From Eudromia elegans (Eukaryota > Chordata > Aves > Tinamiformes > Tinamidae): DNA of 64,000 bases. Below the pieces are notes generated by a model. It searched no databases, was not told the origin of the DNA, and worked only from the letters and a program-made list of their open reading frames with translations. Every line of letters begins with the position of its first letter. Positions within the stretch are counted from its first letter, which is position 1. The stretch covers positions 143,711 through 207,710 of the forward strand of contig PTEX01000414.1 in assembly GCA_003342815.1 (NCBI GenBank). Reading direction: 5' to 3'. The translations under genes and the position numbers were made by a program. This document shows, piece by piece, positions 36,226 through 49,498 of the stretch.

Positions 36226-37376
36226 AAGCCTGGTGCTATACAGGCTCTTTAGGGAGGGCAGGCAGGTAGGAAAGAAGGAGGAACTGCCCTTTATGTGATA
36301 ACAACTGGAGACCAGAGGATGGAGCTCTGCCTTCAGACTGGAGAGATATGGACCAGGTTTAGAGGGCTGAGCAACAAGGGTGATTTTGTGCTGTATGTCT
36401 GCTACAGGGAATCTGATGAGACCTTCCACGGCCATTCAACCATGCTGCGAATACGGCTCTGGAGAGAAAAGAGGTCCAGGAGAACAAGTTAATTTTCAAG
36501 GATTATCTTCTCCAAGCTCAAAAATGGTCCATCCGAAAAAGCAGGAAATTAAGCAAAAGTGGCAGGAAACCTTCATGGATGAACAAGGAGCTACTGACTA
36601 AACTCAAACACAAAAAGAAGTGGAAGCAGGAGCAGATGATTTGGGAGGAATATCTTTATCTTCAGGAAAGGCAAAAGAGGAGTGTGATACATCTGATGAG
36701 TGTATAGCATCCAGAAGGACTGACGGGCTGGAGAAATGGACCAGTAGTAATTTTATGAAGTCCAACTGGAAGGTATCTTTCCAGAAAGGGACCTGAGAGG
36801 CTTGGTGGACAAAAAGCTGAATATGGGCCAGGAATATCAGCTTGTGGCCAAAAAGTCCACTGGGATCCTGGCCTGCATTAGGAAGACCATCCTTCCCCTC
36901 TACACTGCACTGGTGAGGCCACATCTAAAGTACTGTGTCCAGTCCTGTGCTCCCCAGTAGAAGAAATGGACTGCCCAGTCATTGGCTCCTCAGTACATGA
37001 AGATAATAACGGACCATCTTATATGAGGAGAGCCTGAGAGAGCAGGAGAAGAGAAAACTCACAGGGGAAACTTATCAATGAAGACATGGAAGACTCCTAT
37101 GGGAGGAGGAGGAGTGATGGGAACAGGAAACACAGGAAATTCTATTTAAATGTAAGAATATTTAAATATAAGAAAAAATATTTTTATTGAAAGGATGGTC
37201 AAATCCTGGGGCAGGTTGCCTGCAGATGTTGAGTCTCCATCCTTTCAAAGCTTAAAAATCTGACTGCACATGGTCCTGAGAGATTTGCTCTATTGACCAT
37301 GTTTTGAGCAAGAGGATTGGAGTACCTGATCTCTAGAGGTCCCTTCTAACATGCTGTGATTCTGTAAGACAGAAGT
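36226..37376 (+). repeat. CR1 LINE copy B: endonuclease, linker, RT tail and 3' UTR
   Basis: Immediately after copy A the sequence goes back to an earlier part of CR1. It gives the end of the endonuclease domain (TGCCCTTTATGTGA near 36285, then a frame containing VLYVCYRESDE at about 36385-36420) and the endonuclease-RT linker (GGAGCTACTGACTAAACTCA near 36587, then a lysine-rich stretch). The RT core is deleted, and the copy resumes at the C-terminal segment (GACCTGAGAGGCTTGGTGGA near 36790, ATCCTGGCCTGCATTAGG near 36863). It runs into the 3' UTR with GGTCCCTTCTAACATGCTGTG and ends in ATTCTGT at about 37370. Stops and indels are frequent. The order RT then endonuclease across 35.0-37.4 kb shows two truncated copies in the same orientation, not one element. 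Confidence 0.92.
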
Positions 37377-40300
37377 GAAGATCTTTTTCTTCCCTCAAAG
37401 GAGTCCTGTGCAATTGAAATGGTATATGCTGAAAAGCATGACAAACAGAATGATGGCCTTTCACAAGAAATGAACAGTTTTAAATTAAAAATAAATTAGC
37501 TCAGGTTTTCTGAAGAAGTAAGAACTGAACAGAAGAATGATCTTGAACTTAACTGAATGATTTTATTTAAAAACAGTTTGACATTTTATAAATTTTACTC
37601 ACCAGCCACAGTTTAATAAATCAAAAAAGACAGATGAAATTAAACAAGACAAACCAACAGGGTAATTATTCAAGTCAATCATAACTCTGGCATTGCAAAA
37701 GAAAAGAAGCAAAATATGGTATGTTCTTTTAAACTTGGATTTAATTAAAACTTAATAATAAAAATGACAGGAAATCTGTTTGAAATTACAGAAAGTGTGA
37801 ATAAATGTTTTGTACCTCCTAAGCAGTGCCTGGGAAATAACCTGATCATCTCCATTCAGTTTCAGAATCAGTGTTCACACTGCAGAAATCATGCATGAAT
37901 GACACACTCCTCTTTTCTCTGGGCCAGGGATTAGCAGATAGAGGGTCTTTCCAAAACTCAGTGATGACTGAATGCTCCTGTTGAGCCATAAGCAACCACT
38001 CACAAATTGGAGTAGCTCATAAACCATTTTGTATTATCCTGGGGCCCGAAATAACTCTCAGTTGCTTGGCCAGTGCTGCCTCTGATTGTTTACAGCATGT
38101 CTTCCAGATAATGACAAATCCTTCAAGATATGGAACATTTCCAATGATGTACATTTCATGCATGGAGCTTGAGTTGGCAATATATGTGTAAACCAGCAAT
38201 GACTGTCAATCCCCAGAGAAATAATAATAATAATAAAAAAGAAACAAATCCTGAATGACTACAGATTCTACAAAAGCTAACAGTAAGGGCAGACACCTTC
38301 TGTTTTTACAGCTGACCTACCTATTTAATCCTTGCAGTAGCATCATGATCTCATATCAGGTGTTAGTGTCTTAAGACTGAATAACCTTTCTGCATGCCAG
38401 AATAGGCATTACACATACTAAGTGTTGTGTATAGTAAATGTACAATGCCCAAGCATGGCAAGGAAAGTGAATGAACTAACAAGAGAAACTGTTATTCCAA
38501 ACTATATTTAATATGTGATAATTTTATCTTACTATCTATCTAGATGTAGTCATATAATTGAGTATTGCAATTGTCCCAGTATAAGCAGCTTGTAAGGGGA
38601 AGCTGGAAGGACAGAAAAATAAAAAATATTTTAAATTTTAAATTTTATTTATTTAATTTTATTTAATTTTATTATTTTATTATTTATTTAATTTTATTTA
38701 AATTCTATTTATTTAATATTTAAATTTTTAAATATTAAAAATATTTAAGATTTCCTCACACCATATTTACTTAAATGAATTATGTCAAATCTGAGAATGT
38801 GGAAAGAAAAATAAATGGGCTAGAAATGTTGCTGTCTTTATTCTGATAGCTTTGTCAGTCACACTGGTTTAGATTTCAAGCATAGGTTTAAGAATATTTT
38901 TGAGAATGTTTAAAAAAAATCACATGATTTTCTGAATTTTTTTTTCAATTAAAATAAAAAAAACATTGTCATGAATTCTAGGGTTAAACAAGGAAGGAGT
39001 CAGCAAAGTCTCCTTCAAAACAGCAAATTAATTTGTGTGTTATCTTTTTTGGCTGTATTTAAAAAAAAAAGATTAAAAAGTAGTGATAAGAAAGAAGTCC
39101 ACTGGATATATTTGATATCAGCAAACTATACCTCAAGGTCACTAGAAACTTAAAGATCTCAAACTTGGTAATTAAGTCAAAGAAACCTGAGAAAATATTT
39201 GAGAGAGTCAGTAGGAAGGTAGACCGTAAAATCTGTTATTAGAGCAAGCTATCAATTCTCTGATTCAGGAGAGTGGTTCTTTCTGTTATAGTGCTCAAGA
39301 AAATTGTTTGGCTCATACTCCAGATTTCTGGTCAGAGTAGAGGCAACAGTTATTTCACCTGGCCTACATAACACAGAATATGGAATAAATATTATACTTT
39401 GCAATAACATGTTCAGCACATAAAATAAAATGATTGCTTGTACTTGAATAGCTTCTGTTAAATAATAGTCTCTCAATCAATCATCTGTCAAAATCAAAAT
39501 CATGAAAAATATTGAGGAAATGCCTGCAGAACACATTTGCTACTATTTATGGAAGTAATTTCATTGAAGATGCAGTCCTACCCAGAAGTGTTAAACCTCA
39601 TCTATCTCATCCATCTCATATATCTCATCTATCAGGTAAACCCTAAATTTGTAATCTGTACCTTGTATTTCCATGCAGTTTTATTTATTCCATTTTCTTT
39701 TAATATTTTTGCCCTAGTTTAGTCAGGATGAAAAGTTCCAAGATTAATGATTAAACAACATATGCAAAACACTTTTTTTTTTTTTGTGCAAGTACAAGTG
39801 TCAGCAACCCACGATGGCTACTCAAAATGTAAAGAAGTGTAACAATACAGAGCTAAATAAAAATATTTTGCACTCTTCATGCTAGCGGTGTGTCACAAAT
39901 TGTGATTGTTGTGAAATAAGTACAAGCAATAGAATTAATAATGTACTATCCTCTTTTCAGAATGCAGCACTATTCTCCCACTAGACCTGGAAACTCCCTT
40001 TAAAAAAAAAAAAATATATATATATATATATGTATTCTGGAAACCAAGCAGTAACCTTTTATTTACTTGTCAGATGACTTTATAAATACAATTTAATTTT
40101 GGGAGATATGACATTGGCGAGCTCTCTGGAATCTGAACTGGAAGAAAACCCACTAAATAAAAATAATTCTCCACAAATATAACAATCACCAAAAGACTGA
40201 GCTTTGCAGAAACCTACACCATCTCAATCATTTTTAATGACTAATAAGATTTTCCTTATACACATAGGCCCTCTAATTTGGGGGTCACATTAGACTTTAT

Positions 40301-42244
40301 TTCATCCATTGCACATTGTTGTTTGAAATAAGTGCATGTTCTGTTGAGCTAACAATACAATGAAGCACATAAGCTGTAAAATCAAAGGCTTTCAATAGCT
40401 GTACATGAAAATTCCTTTTAGCTTCATTTCCTATTCAGAAGTGTATTAGAACCAACCAGACAAGCAAGGATCTAATTCTGTTTGAACTGATTGCATTTCA
40501 GTTAACTATACTGTGTGAAGTTTCACGTTTCAAGTCTTGCACCAAGATAAATGGACAATTACCAAACAGACAATTGAGAATCAGACCTATAAAGGGCTCA
40601 TTGTAGCAGTTGATTGCTATGTAATTCTTCAAACCTTCAACTGAGAAATGAAAGTCGTTCTCATAATTAAGTGTAAACAAAATGAACATTATAAATATAT
40701 ACATTTACAAACAGAATTATTACATAAATTTTCCTAAATATATACATATATATAAATCTGAGAAATCTGAACATGTCAAAGTTTAGTTACAGAACACTAC
40801 TGGAGGTTCAAGATGCAGCTGGATTTCTCTCCCTGCAATGTCTTTTTTTTTTTGCATTACAAAGAAAAGTTTTTTTTTTTTTAGACTCTTCCTCAAAGAA
40901 AAAACACGCATTTCTCATTTGTTTTCAAATCTCATGATTTTATCTCCCATATAATTTCTGAAGGGCCATTTTTCAAGTATTCCTAAGTTCGTGAGATTAA
41001 ATAATATTTTTGTGCTTTCTTTTCTGATATAGACTGGTAATTGCAGTGTACATCTCACTGGAATAAATACTGCAGCTTAAAAACTGCTGAGATCTGTAAT
41101 TATTTCTGATATTAGTAAACATCTTGGTAAGTGCTTATCTTCTGTATTCCCTCAGTTAATAAATTTGTTAAACAGCGATATAAAATAACCAAAAAATGAA
41201 AAGTACTTTCATCTTCGGAGATCACTCCTCACTATGTTCCTTTTCCTTTTAGAAACACTAGGACCTCTATGACCTCTTCCCACCTTTACTGAAAAAGTAT
41301 ATATATTGCATACAACAAAGACTAAAGTTTGTGATAAGCAGAGAGAAAATGAAGCATAACTTGTGGTCTTGGGCATTATTTAAGACCTGGGATGTATATG
41401 CAAAAAGTTCCAGTTTTAGTACAGATGATTTTCATATGTAAACAAATAAACTAAAATTCCTGACTCTTAAGATCTCAAAGGACTGTCAAGTGTTTTGGTC
41501 TTCAATGACATATCTTTTTATAGATCTCTACACCATCTCTGTAGAAAAAGCCCTAGTATTTGAGCTGTAGAAAAACGTGCTGGCTTACTTTTCAACTCCA
41601 TTGGTTTCTAACTTTTCATGAGCACTTAATTCCTCACGTAGAAGGAAACAGTCATGCTGTAGAAGCCTGTGGACCATGAAGGGTAATTGGATAACATCTT
41701 TTGAAAGATTTACAAGCCTGCCAAGGATTTTGCCAGCTTTAAAACTGACTGATTCAGTGTGAAAAGATCTGAACAATCCTGACCTAAAGGTTTAAAGAGA
41801 GACCTTTTCTGTGAAAGTGTAATTTAGAGCCTGTAATAAAAGTGTGTTGAAAAGAACCACAAGGAAGAAAACAGCCATAAATTGTATGGCTTAATATTGC
41901 GTTACAGGACACTTCAAATGATGTGTCCTTTTTTTTTGTTGTAGCATACCTCTGCTGTCTCAAGGTGTTTTTAATTGTAATAATGGTAGGTTGTCAATAA
42001 AATAATAAGAAAGGAATTTGTTTAATACAACTGAGAGTGTTGACCTGTTTTCCTTCTCCCTATACAAAAACATATGAAGAACGGATTGTTGTACAGTTGT
42101 ACAGTTCCATAAGTAAGAAATAACAGACACAGTCATGAAGAGAATTAAGCAAGTTATATCTAAAATGTAAGCATTCAAAACCCTCATTCAATCTAATATC
42201 CTTTCATCAGTAACACTGTTTGTGTTTCTTCCTTTTTATTGCTG
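37377..42244. other. AT-rich unique sequence, no gene seen
   Basis: No gene or repeat family is recognised. Low-complexity tracts include (ATA)n at about 38218-38238, a strongly AT-rich ATTTAATTTT stretch at about 38625-38750, an ATCTCATCC-like tandem at about 39596-39635, T12 near 39774, and A12 followed by (TA)n at about 40002-40031. Open frames are short. Confidence 0.65.
38625..38750. repeat. AT-only low-complexity tract
   Basis: Almost 120 bp consist of A and T in ATTTAATTTT- and TATTTA-type units, partly self-complementary. Confidence 0.85.
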
Positions 42245-43085
42245 TGCAGCCATAACCCAGTATTGATCAACACAGTGCTGTGGGATGCAGAAACTCTTTC
42301 TTGGTCTTCTCAAGAGCAAGGCCCAGTTTGGGATCAATTTCAGCACTGTGATGGGAGTGCTCCTTCCTCAACTCAGGCTGATTTTTCATACCTATTAGCC
42401 CTATGTCAACCACCAGTGACATTATCTGGTCCTGGTGGTTGCCTCCCTGATTTCTTTCTTCTGCCACATCAATAACGGTCCTGACGACTGCATCCCGATG
42501 GAGAGATAAGGATAATTGTGCATACAACAGCCAAAAGTTCTCTGAAATGAAAGAATGGCTGTAAGTTATTCCATAAATATGAGGAGAGCCTGAGAGCTTA
42601 TTGAACTCTCTTTGCATCACAGCAAGATGCACACCAGGATCTCCCTTTGAGCAGGGATACCTCTCAAGGATACTCCTTGGGGTTAAGAGATCTTTGCCTG
42701 ATCCTAACAGATCCATGGTAAATAACTATAGCACGCTTTTTTTCTGAACCTGTAAAATTTACTGACGTAACTGTGCACAAAATCCCTTAGTCACAAACTG
42801 TTGGCCAGGTCTGGGACTAGGATTGGATCTAGCCGTACGCAGACTCCTCTCAGAAGGAGTTTGGAAAGCAAGAGGGCCAGTTTGGATTCCATGACGCAAC
42901 AGGAGGATCTCGTCTGATAATTCTGTGTATGTCTTGTACTTCATGCAGTAAATAATAAGTGACTTTGCCATAGATTCTCATGCAACCGCTATCCATATCA
43001 ACAAAACCTCTTACTATTTCTTTTATACATGTGAAGTGCATTGTGTCACCCATCTCCACCTCCACTATTTCCATGACACACATAT
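42245..43085 (-). other. Unidentified region with overlapping minus-strand frames
   Basis: Three minus-strand open frames overlap or abut here: 42850-43083 (77 codons), 42759-42971 (70) and 42267-42716 (149). The base composition is less AT-biased than the flanks. The frames read MCVMEIVEVEMGD..., MAKSLIIYCMKY... and MDLLGSGKDLL..., and I recognise none as a known family. On the minus strand an AATAAA follows the last stop by about 15-20 nt (near 42236-42242). This may be a decayed retroelement or pseudogene read from right to left with frameshifts between the frames, or coincidence. A 20-bp run at 42577-42596 is identical to part of CR1 copy B (37021-37040), but the flanking sequence does not extend the match. 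Confidence 0.3.
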
Positions 43086-46000
43086 CTCAGAGAACTATAA
43101 AGAGAACTGGTTGTTTCCCCCTTGTGTTTTCACAGTTTCCCAGTGGTACAGCATTAAAAAATGATGTTAGAGATCCATTAAATATCATCTTTCCCTTTTT
43201 ATATGGCTGAACTGAAGCACTGATCTGAAACCAGACAAAGAAGTACTTGTGCACATTGAGTATGAGTATTCTGAGATTAGTGTTTCCTGTTTTGAATGAT
43301 CCTGTTGACAATTTTTGTGATGTCAATAATGAGGACATTTTCCTGGAGAGTCCAGGACCAGTTTATTCTGGTAAACCATGGTATGGATGTCAATGTGTAT
43401 CTCCTGTGCCCACCACTGTCTCTAGACAAAGCTTATGACTGTGAAACCTTAGTCATGGGAAGACCCTCCCTCAGTATCAGCTGCATCATCCTTTACAGTA
43501 TTTTCTTCCCTCAAGGAATGAATTGCAGAAGATGAATCTTGTAGGAGCCATTTTCATGAACCTAACTTGTCCCTACCTGGTGCAAACAACCTAGGTGCCT
43601 GACTATGCAGTGGACTATGTCCATGCTATGGAAGGCATTTGAATGTTAAGTCCTTCAAAAAGAGCAAAGAGAACATTTTGTTAATTTTTGATTGCCAAGA
43701 CTTCATGCATAAAATAGCATTTTAGCTTTTGCACTCAAGTTCACTTATATCTAATGGGAAATACAAAATGTCTTTCCTAGATTTCTTGGAGATCTTCAAG
43801 TATATTTATGATTATATATATACTTATATATATACACTTATATGAATTACTTATTCTTGTATATACTTATATGAATTTATATTGTTGTAAGCAATAATGT
43901 CTCTACAGTATAATCTCTTAATTTCCACTGGTTCTTCGTGTAATAATCAGATAGTTTATATTCCTGAACTACACCTCCTTGTCATGAGTTTTACAGAAGG
44001 ATCCTGATTCTGTATTTCCTTTGAGATCCGTGGTCATGCTACTCCTGGGTAACACAGACACTTTTGCACTACTTTGCCCTGTTCAGGCATAAAATAATAT
44101 AATTTTCACCAAATTCCTAGCATCATTCGTCCACAGCTTTTTATCACCGACCTTTGAACAATATTTCCTATTTCCCCATCCTTCTTCTGACCGTAGAGCT
44201 TTCAAGGTTGTTTTTCTTGTGTTCTGCTTTATGATGTGTTCCTATGAGTAGAGATTTTTGGGAGCATGTTTCAGGAATATAGAAGTAAATAATAACTTCA
44301 TGAGGGCTCACAATTGCTGCATTTCAGTCTAAGTTCTACTGTCAGGTTCCTGTCTGATTGCACTGGTGTGAGTAACATGCCGCTGGGGCACCGCTAAGAA
44401 CTATATCCAGATGGGTACTGTGGGGGCAATATGTCCAGAGATATCACAGCCCTGTATGAAGAACTGACCTTTGGGGAAAAGATCAATGAAGCAACATGAG
44501 ATAAAGGTACAGGGGGGGCCTGAGGACTGGTCCAAATACTTCACCAAAAGCATTAAAGAGGGACCAGGAGACAGACAGTGAATCTACTTGAAGAGGATAG
44601 ACTGAAGTAATTTGTTTGCACTTTTAGGCTTTGAATTTGGAGGATGGGAAATATAAAGTAGCTGATTCAGTATTTCCTACTTTTTTTCTCTGCTGAAATC
44701 AGGAAAGGTAGGCTTCATTCTGACATGATTTACACTGGCATAAACTTAGATTGCTTCCATTAAAAGTAAACAGGTCCATTGGTGTTGCAATACTGGAAAT
44801 CAAATTGGAATCTGAACTCAGATTTTCCTGTAATTAATAAAGTATCCCTTTATCTATATCTATCTATCCATTACCAGGCAATTTTTTCCTAAACTATCTA
44901 AATCTACAAAGGCATGAGGGATTAGCACTTGAATAGATCAGGTCACCTCATTATTTTCACACTCTGGCAAAATTTAGACAAACTAGCACATGGCAAAGAT
45001 GACAACTGAGCATTTCTTTTTTTTTTGTGGATAAGCCTTCAGAGTGAAGGATTACAAGAGTCAAATTTGAGAAACACTGTCATGGAAATAATTAGAGTTT
45101 GACATTTTGCAGGTACTATGTGACATGAAGATTGCTGCTTTAGGAAGGTTCTCAAGTGCAATTAAACTGCATCTCTTACCAACAGACCATAAACCATTAT
45201 ACATAGTTCAGTGGGATATTTCCAGATCCTATATTTTAGTGGAACTGTTGTAGTTTATCATATTGTGTACCTTTGGGGAGCCCTTATCTCTACATAATTA
45301 CAGTGCTAATTGAGAGGAGACATAATATTAGACACACTTGATGAATCAGTTTGTTGACACTCTAAATCAAAGGAATTATGCTTTATTGTTTCCATGATGT
45401 TTAGGCATATTTGCAGTCAAAAAATTACATGCTTCTATACAACATTATTCAAAATAGTCTTTATTCACATATTCTTTCACTTCTTAAACACTTTAAATAA
45501 CTGTACTATGTATTATAATGTATTAGTTACAAATTATCTGCCCCATGGATCACAGAAGTGTATCAATGACACGCAGTGCTGCAGCTCTTCTTCCAGATGC
45601 AAAACTGCCTCACTAAGCACTATAAACTTAATCCAGATATGTCTCCTTTACACTATTATAATAAGTATATTCTACTACAATTTAAATAATCTAAAGAAAA
45701 TTTACATTTTCTGAAAGCGAATCCCAGGATACAAACTTTATGCAATCAGTGCCTTTTAAAAATCACACCGAATGCTAGCATTCAGCTTGACGCAAGTCTT
45801 TAGGAGAAACTCCTTGGTAGCACACAATTCCGTGGGAGCTGCTCCAATGAGGAGCAGTCCCAGAATGCTCTGAAGATGAGTATGATGGATGGAGTGGTGG
45901 CAAATGTAAGGAGCAGAATGACTGCTTGCTTCCAGGGTCAGTAATTTCTAATCAATTTCTCTGCTATCCACTGTTGTGCACGTGGAGGTTGGGCAGGGAA

Positions 46001-48349
46001 GCCTGAGAATCATAATATCTGCACATAGAGGTTTAACAGAATGTTACATAGACTGAAAAAAAGGCAATAAGTATCAATTTCTCTATTCAGATAGCATTAA
46101 ATAATTCTTAATCTTCTAGATAAAGTGTTTGGGAAAAGTATATAGAGCTTCCATTTTGGTAATACATTCATATTTTTATTGAACCCCAAAGTGATTACAA
46201 ATTATACTCTTTTTATGAACAGTGGTATATTATTAGATATACTTTATGACTGCATCAAATATGAAAGTACAAAACCAGGAGTTTTCAGTGGAATCATTTC
46301 AAGGAAATCCTATGACATTAATCTACAGACACTACCAATTCTTCTTGTAACTTTCTTCTTGCAGATAAAAATCTGTGTGAAACCAAGCATCTCCAAATTA
46401 TATAGAAGACGATCTTGATCATAAATGGTTCTGATCATAACATTAAAAAAACCCAACCAAATAAACCAAAAACTATTTTGATTTCCTTTATATTGCTGGC
46501 CCAGGGATTTGATAGAGTTCCTTCTCTAAAACATTTCTAGTTAAAGTAGTCAGGATCAGTATGCCTAGCCCAGTATAGTCACACAAATAGAAATGTTTGA
46601 AGAGGACAGAAAACATTGAACGATCCAGAGGATAATCTCAGTTTAGGGAAAGACTGTAGAGAGAACCATGCTAAGCAAAGTAAGAATTTGTTAACATTTC
46701 TTAATTTAACTTTTAAGAGGCAAAAAGTTACACACTGATCAATAGAACCAGTCAAGTGAGTTTTCCTAGCACAGCCCTTGGAAAACAGTCAGAAGGAACA
46801 TAACACAAGATATCATCATAACAAAGATAGCATACAAAGATATTCACAGGTATCACAAGTTGGCTCTTAGTAGTTTTAACAGAAGAACTCTTCTTCCATC
46901 TCCCATAATCCTGTCCCCAAATTTCTATTCTTCTCCCTATGACAGTATTTAATTGGAGAGGCATTTGATAAATCTTAATAATCCTAGGAATTACAAAATA
47001 AATTGAAAAGTGTAAGAATTTGGGATGAGAAAGTCAGTCATTTCCAGGGAGTGCTATGAGCTTGTTTACAATTTGAGTGGAAAAAAAAAAAAGCCTTTTA
47101 AACCTTAGCAATCTGACATTTCTTGGGAAATATATAAGCTTCTGCAGTTATATACTGCTAAAGAAGACCAAGTGTGAATATGTCCAAATTGACCTACAGA
47201 TCTGCCCCTTTTCAAAATCTTCTGAAGACAAAGTGGAAATGATGGGTTGCTTTGACAGATAAATAATACAGAGAAGGCAGAAAGAAGGCAATTTTTAGAA
47301 TAAAGGGGTTTAGCACCTAATTATACTTCTGAGTCTTCTCCTATGATTTCTTCCTCATATTTTTACTTAAAATTTGTATCTAGTAGCTACTAACTTCTAT
47401 TTCCCTGTCTTAGCAATTGCATCTGACATTCTCTAATCCTGTCAAAGAATACAGTACATTCAGCCATACTCACATGTCTGTAATTAGAGAGCTGAATATT
47501 GATGAATATTCATTATAACAAAACACAAGGAATCCGTACTTTGTTCTTGTTCATTTCTAGTACACAATACTAACTGAAAAAAGTATTTCTTAAATACTAT
47601 ATCTGTTTTGGATTGTGACTTTCTTAGTAATCACTACTATTATACAAAAGAACAGAATAGGAATTATTCTCATAATTGGGGAATGTTTTCAAAATGTTAA
47701 TTTGTTTTCCTCTATATTTCAAAACCTGACAACTGCAGTACAGTCTCTCTTTCACAGCCCTTACCTATAGTGTATCAAATAGAAATTTCAGTTTTTAAGT
47801 AATTACTTTTGATTATTATTCAACTACTAAGTGTCAGACTATTCTGAGATGTGTGCATCTACTTTCTTCATAGTTTTAACATAATTGAGCCAATTTTTTT
47901 TCCCTCCCTTGAAGAATTCTGCTGCCCTAACAAGAGCAAATCTGCTTCTTAGATTTACTCTGTAGAGTTTGTACTACTTCTGCAGAAGTAGTATTTCTGC
48001 ACTGCTCCTTTTATTTTTGGTCTTTTCCTCATTTTCAGTTTCAGACATTTTACTTCACTATTAGCCAAGTTTCACAAGAAAGGAGTTTTATATATTTGCT
48101 TCAGAGCTTGCTTACTTTCTTTCTTGTGACTCTAGCTGTATACCATTCTTCCTGTTTGTATACCCTTTCTAATCTCCTATTAGTACTGGTCCAAACCAGT
48201 AGGTTTCTAATTGTGGCATTTCTTTGCAATAGATGGGAGTAGACACAGGAGAATTATTCTCTGTATTAACTGAAGTTCATTACAACATCCCCTAGGTAGT
48301 CAAAAACAAATAGGGATACAGCTTCTGGGGCAGCACAGTAGCTCTGTAA
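43086..48349. other. AT-rich unique sequence, no gene seen
   Basis: No gene or repeat family is recognised. A TATATACTTATA-rich tract lies at about 43800-43875. Short TATC units lie near 44855-44875. A cluster of small hairpins at 45770-45861 is listed separately. Open frames of up to 106 codons (45394-45714, plus) are AT-rich and look random. Confidence 0.6.
45770..45861. repeat. Cluster of three small hairpins
   Basis: Within 92 bp there is a perfect 14-bp palindrome GAATGCTAGCATTC (45770-45783), a 5-bp stem AGGAG/CTCCT with loop AAA (45802-45814), and a stem CTGCTCC/GGAGCAG with loop AATGA (45839-45857). The last extends past a bulged G by GGGA/TCCC to 45834-45861. Each is seen directly. 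A function is not implied. Confidence 0.8.
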
Positions 48350-49025
48350 AGTGAGGTGTGATCCGGTGTGTGAAGGGCAGCTGTAGACTGGTGTGAGTTT
48401 GGGGAGCATGTGTGTTTTTTTCTAAGATGATGCCAGCACGCTGCCCAGATGGGTTAACTCACACAGCGACGTGTCATGTAGATACACCGATAACATCATG
48501 AGGTGGCTGCTCTCTGTTCCCAGCGGTCTGTGAAATAACAGGTCTGCAAGACACGCTAGGGACTTTGTGCTGTTTTGGCCTTCTGGTGAACAAGCCTGGA
48601 AATAGCTTATACTTGTACAAAACTTGACTCGTGACAGCTGAGCGCATTCTTCTCGCTCAAGGAAAGAAAAGCTGTGATCAAGAAAAAAAGAATCTGACCT
48701 TTGCGCTGTGCATGATGTCTCAAATGTGTCCCGATAAGAAGATTCACAGGAATAATAGATTTTAAACCTATCTAGCTTGACCCCTTGCAGAGAGCAGGTC
48801 ACAGGATTTTACTCTGCAATTCTCTCAAAAACATAAAATGATGTTGGTGCTGAACTCCTCTATGAAAGATTAAACCTTTTGAATTAACTGTCACACTTTT
48901 GCATTTCCTTGCTGGAGTTAATGCCACTGACAGGGAGTGAAGGATTGGATGGGAGCTCAGACCAGCGGATGCTGAAAGACTGAAGCAGGACTGGTGACTA
49001 TCTGCCACTGTAGCACAATACAAAA
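48350..49025 (-). other. CpG-richer unidentified patch
   Basis: About a dozen CpG dinucleotides fall between 48360 and 48740, far denser than the CpG-poor surroundings. Minus-strand open frames of 126 codons (48422-48802) and 74 codons (48799-49023) overlap end to end. Their translations (MYCATVADSHQ... and MTCSLQGVKLD...) match no family I know. CpG retention can mean a young insertion, a conserved element or an unmethylated regulatory site. I see no LTR ends, LINE motifs or splice signals that decide between these. Confidence 0.3.
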
Positions 49026-49498
49026 GGTTTAAGAATCTTTAAAAAAATTTCTGATTTCTCTCCTGAACATGCCAGTTACTTGGATGTGAACTAGTATTCT
49101 CAAATACTTTGTTTTATAAAACTGAGCAGTTTACATTTGTTGTTCTTTTAGTTTCCAGTATATGAATCCGATTGCCACATTATGCACCATATGACACACC
49201 AATGAATTCTGAGCTGATATAACAGTTGCACAACTGAATGTATATAGTGCTATTATATTACTGTGTAGGGGAAGATAATGAAAGAAAAGTAAAACAGCTG
49301 CTACCTAAAGAGGCTTTGAATCCATAATCCACTAAGATTTTTACCTTACTCAGTTGTAAAGACTCACAAATTTTAAACTGTTGAGAATATCAAGTAAGTT
49401 TTGAACTAATTGTCTTTTGTCCAAACAAGTTCTCCTTCACTGAACACTTTTGGTAAATTGCTTTTTCACAGGAGGAACACTGGGGCATGCAAGAATTT

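Noticed and set aside
35947..36435. 162-codon minus-strand frame, the longest in the window
   Set aside because: It lies exactly antisense to the CR1 ORF2 remnants of copies A and B, so it is a shadow of repeat coding sequence.
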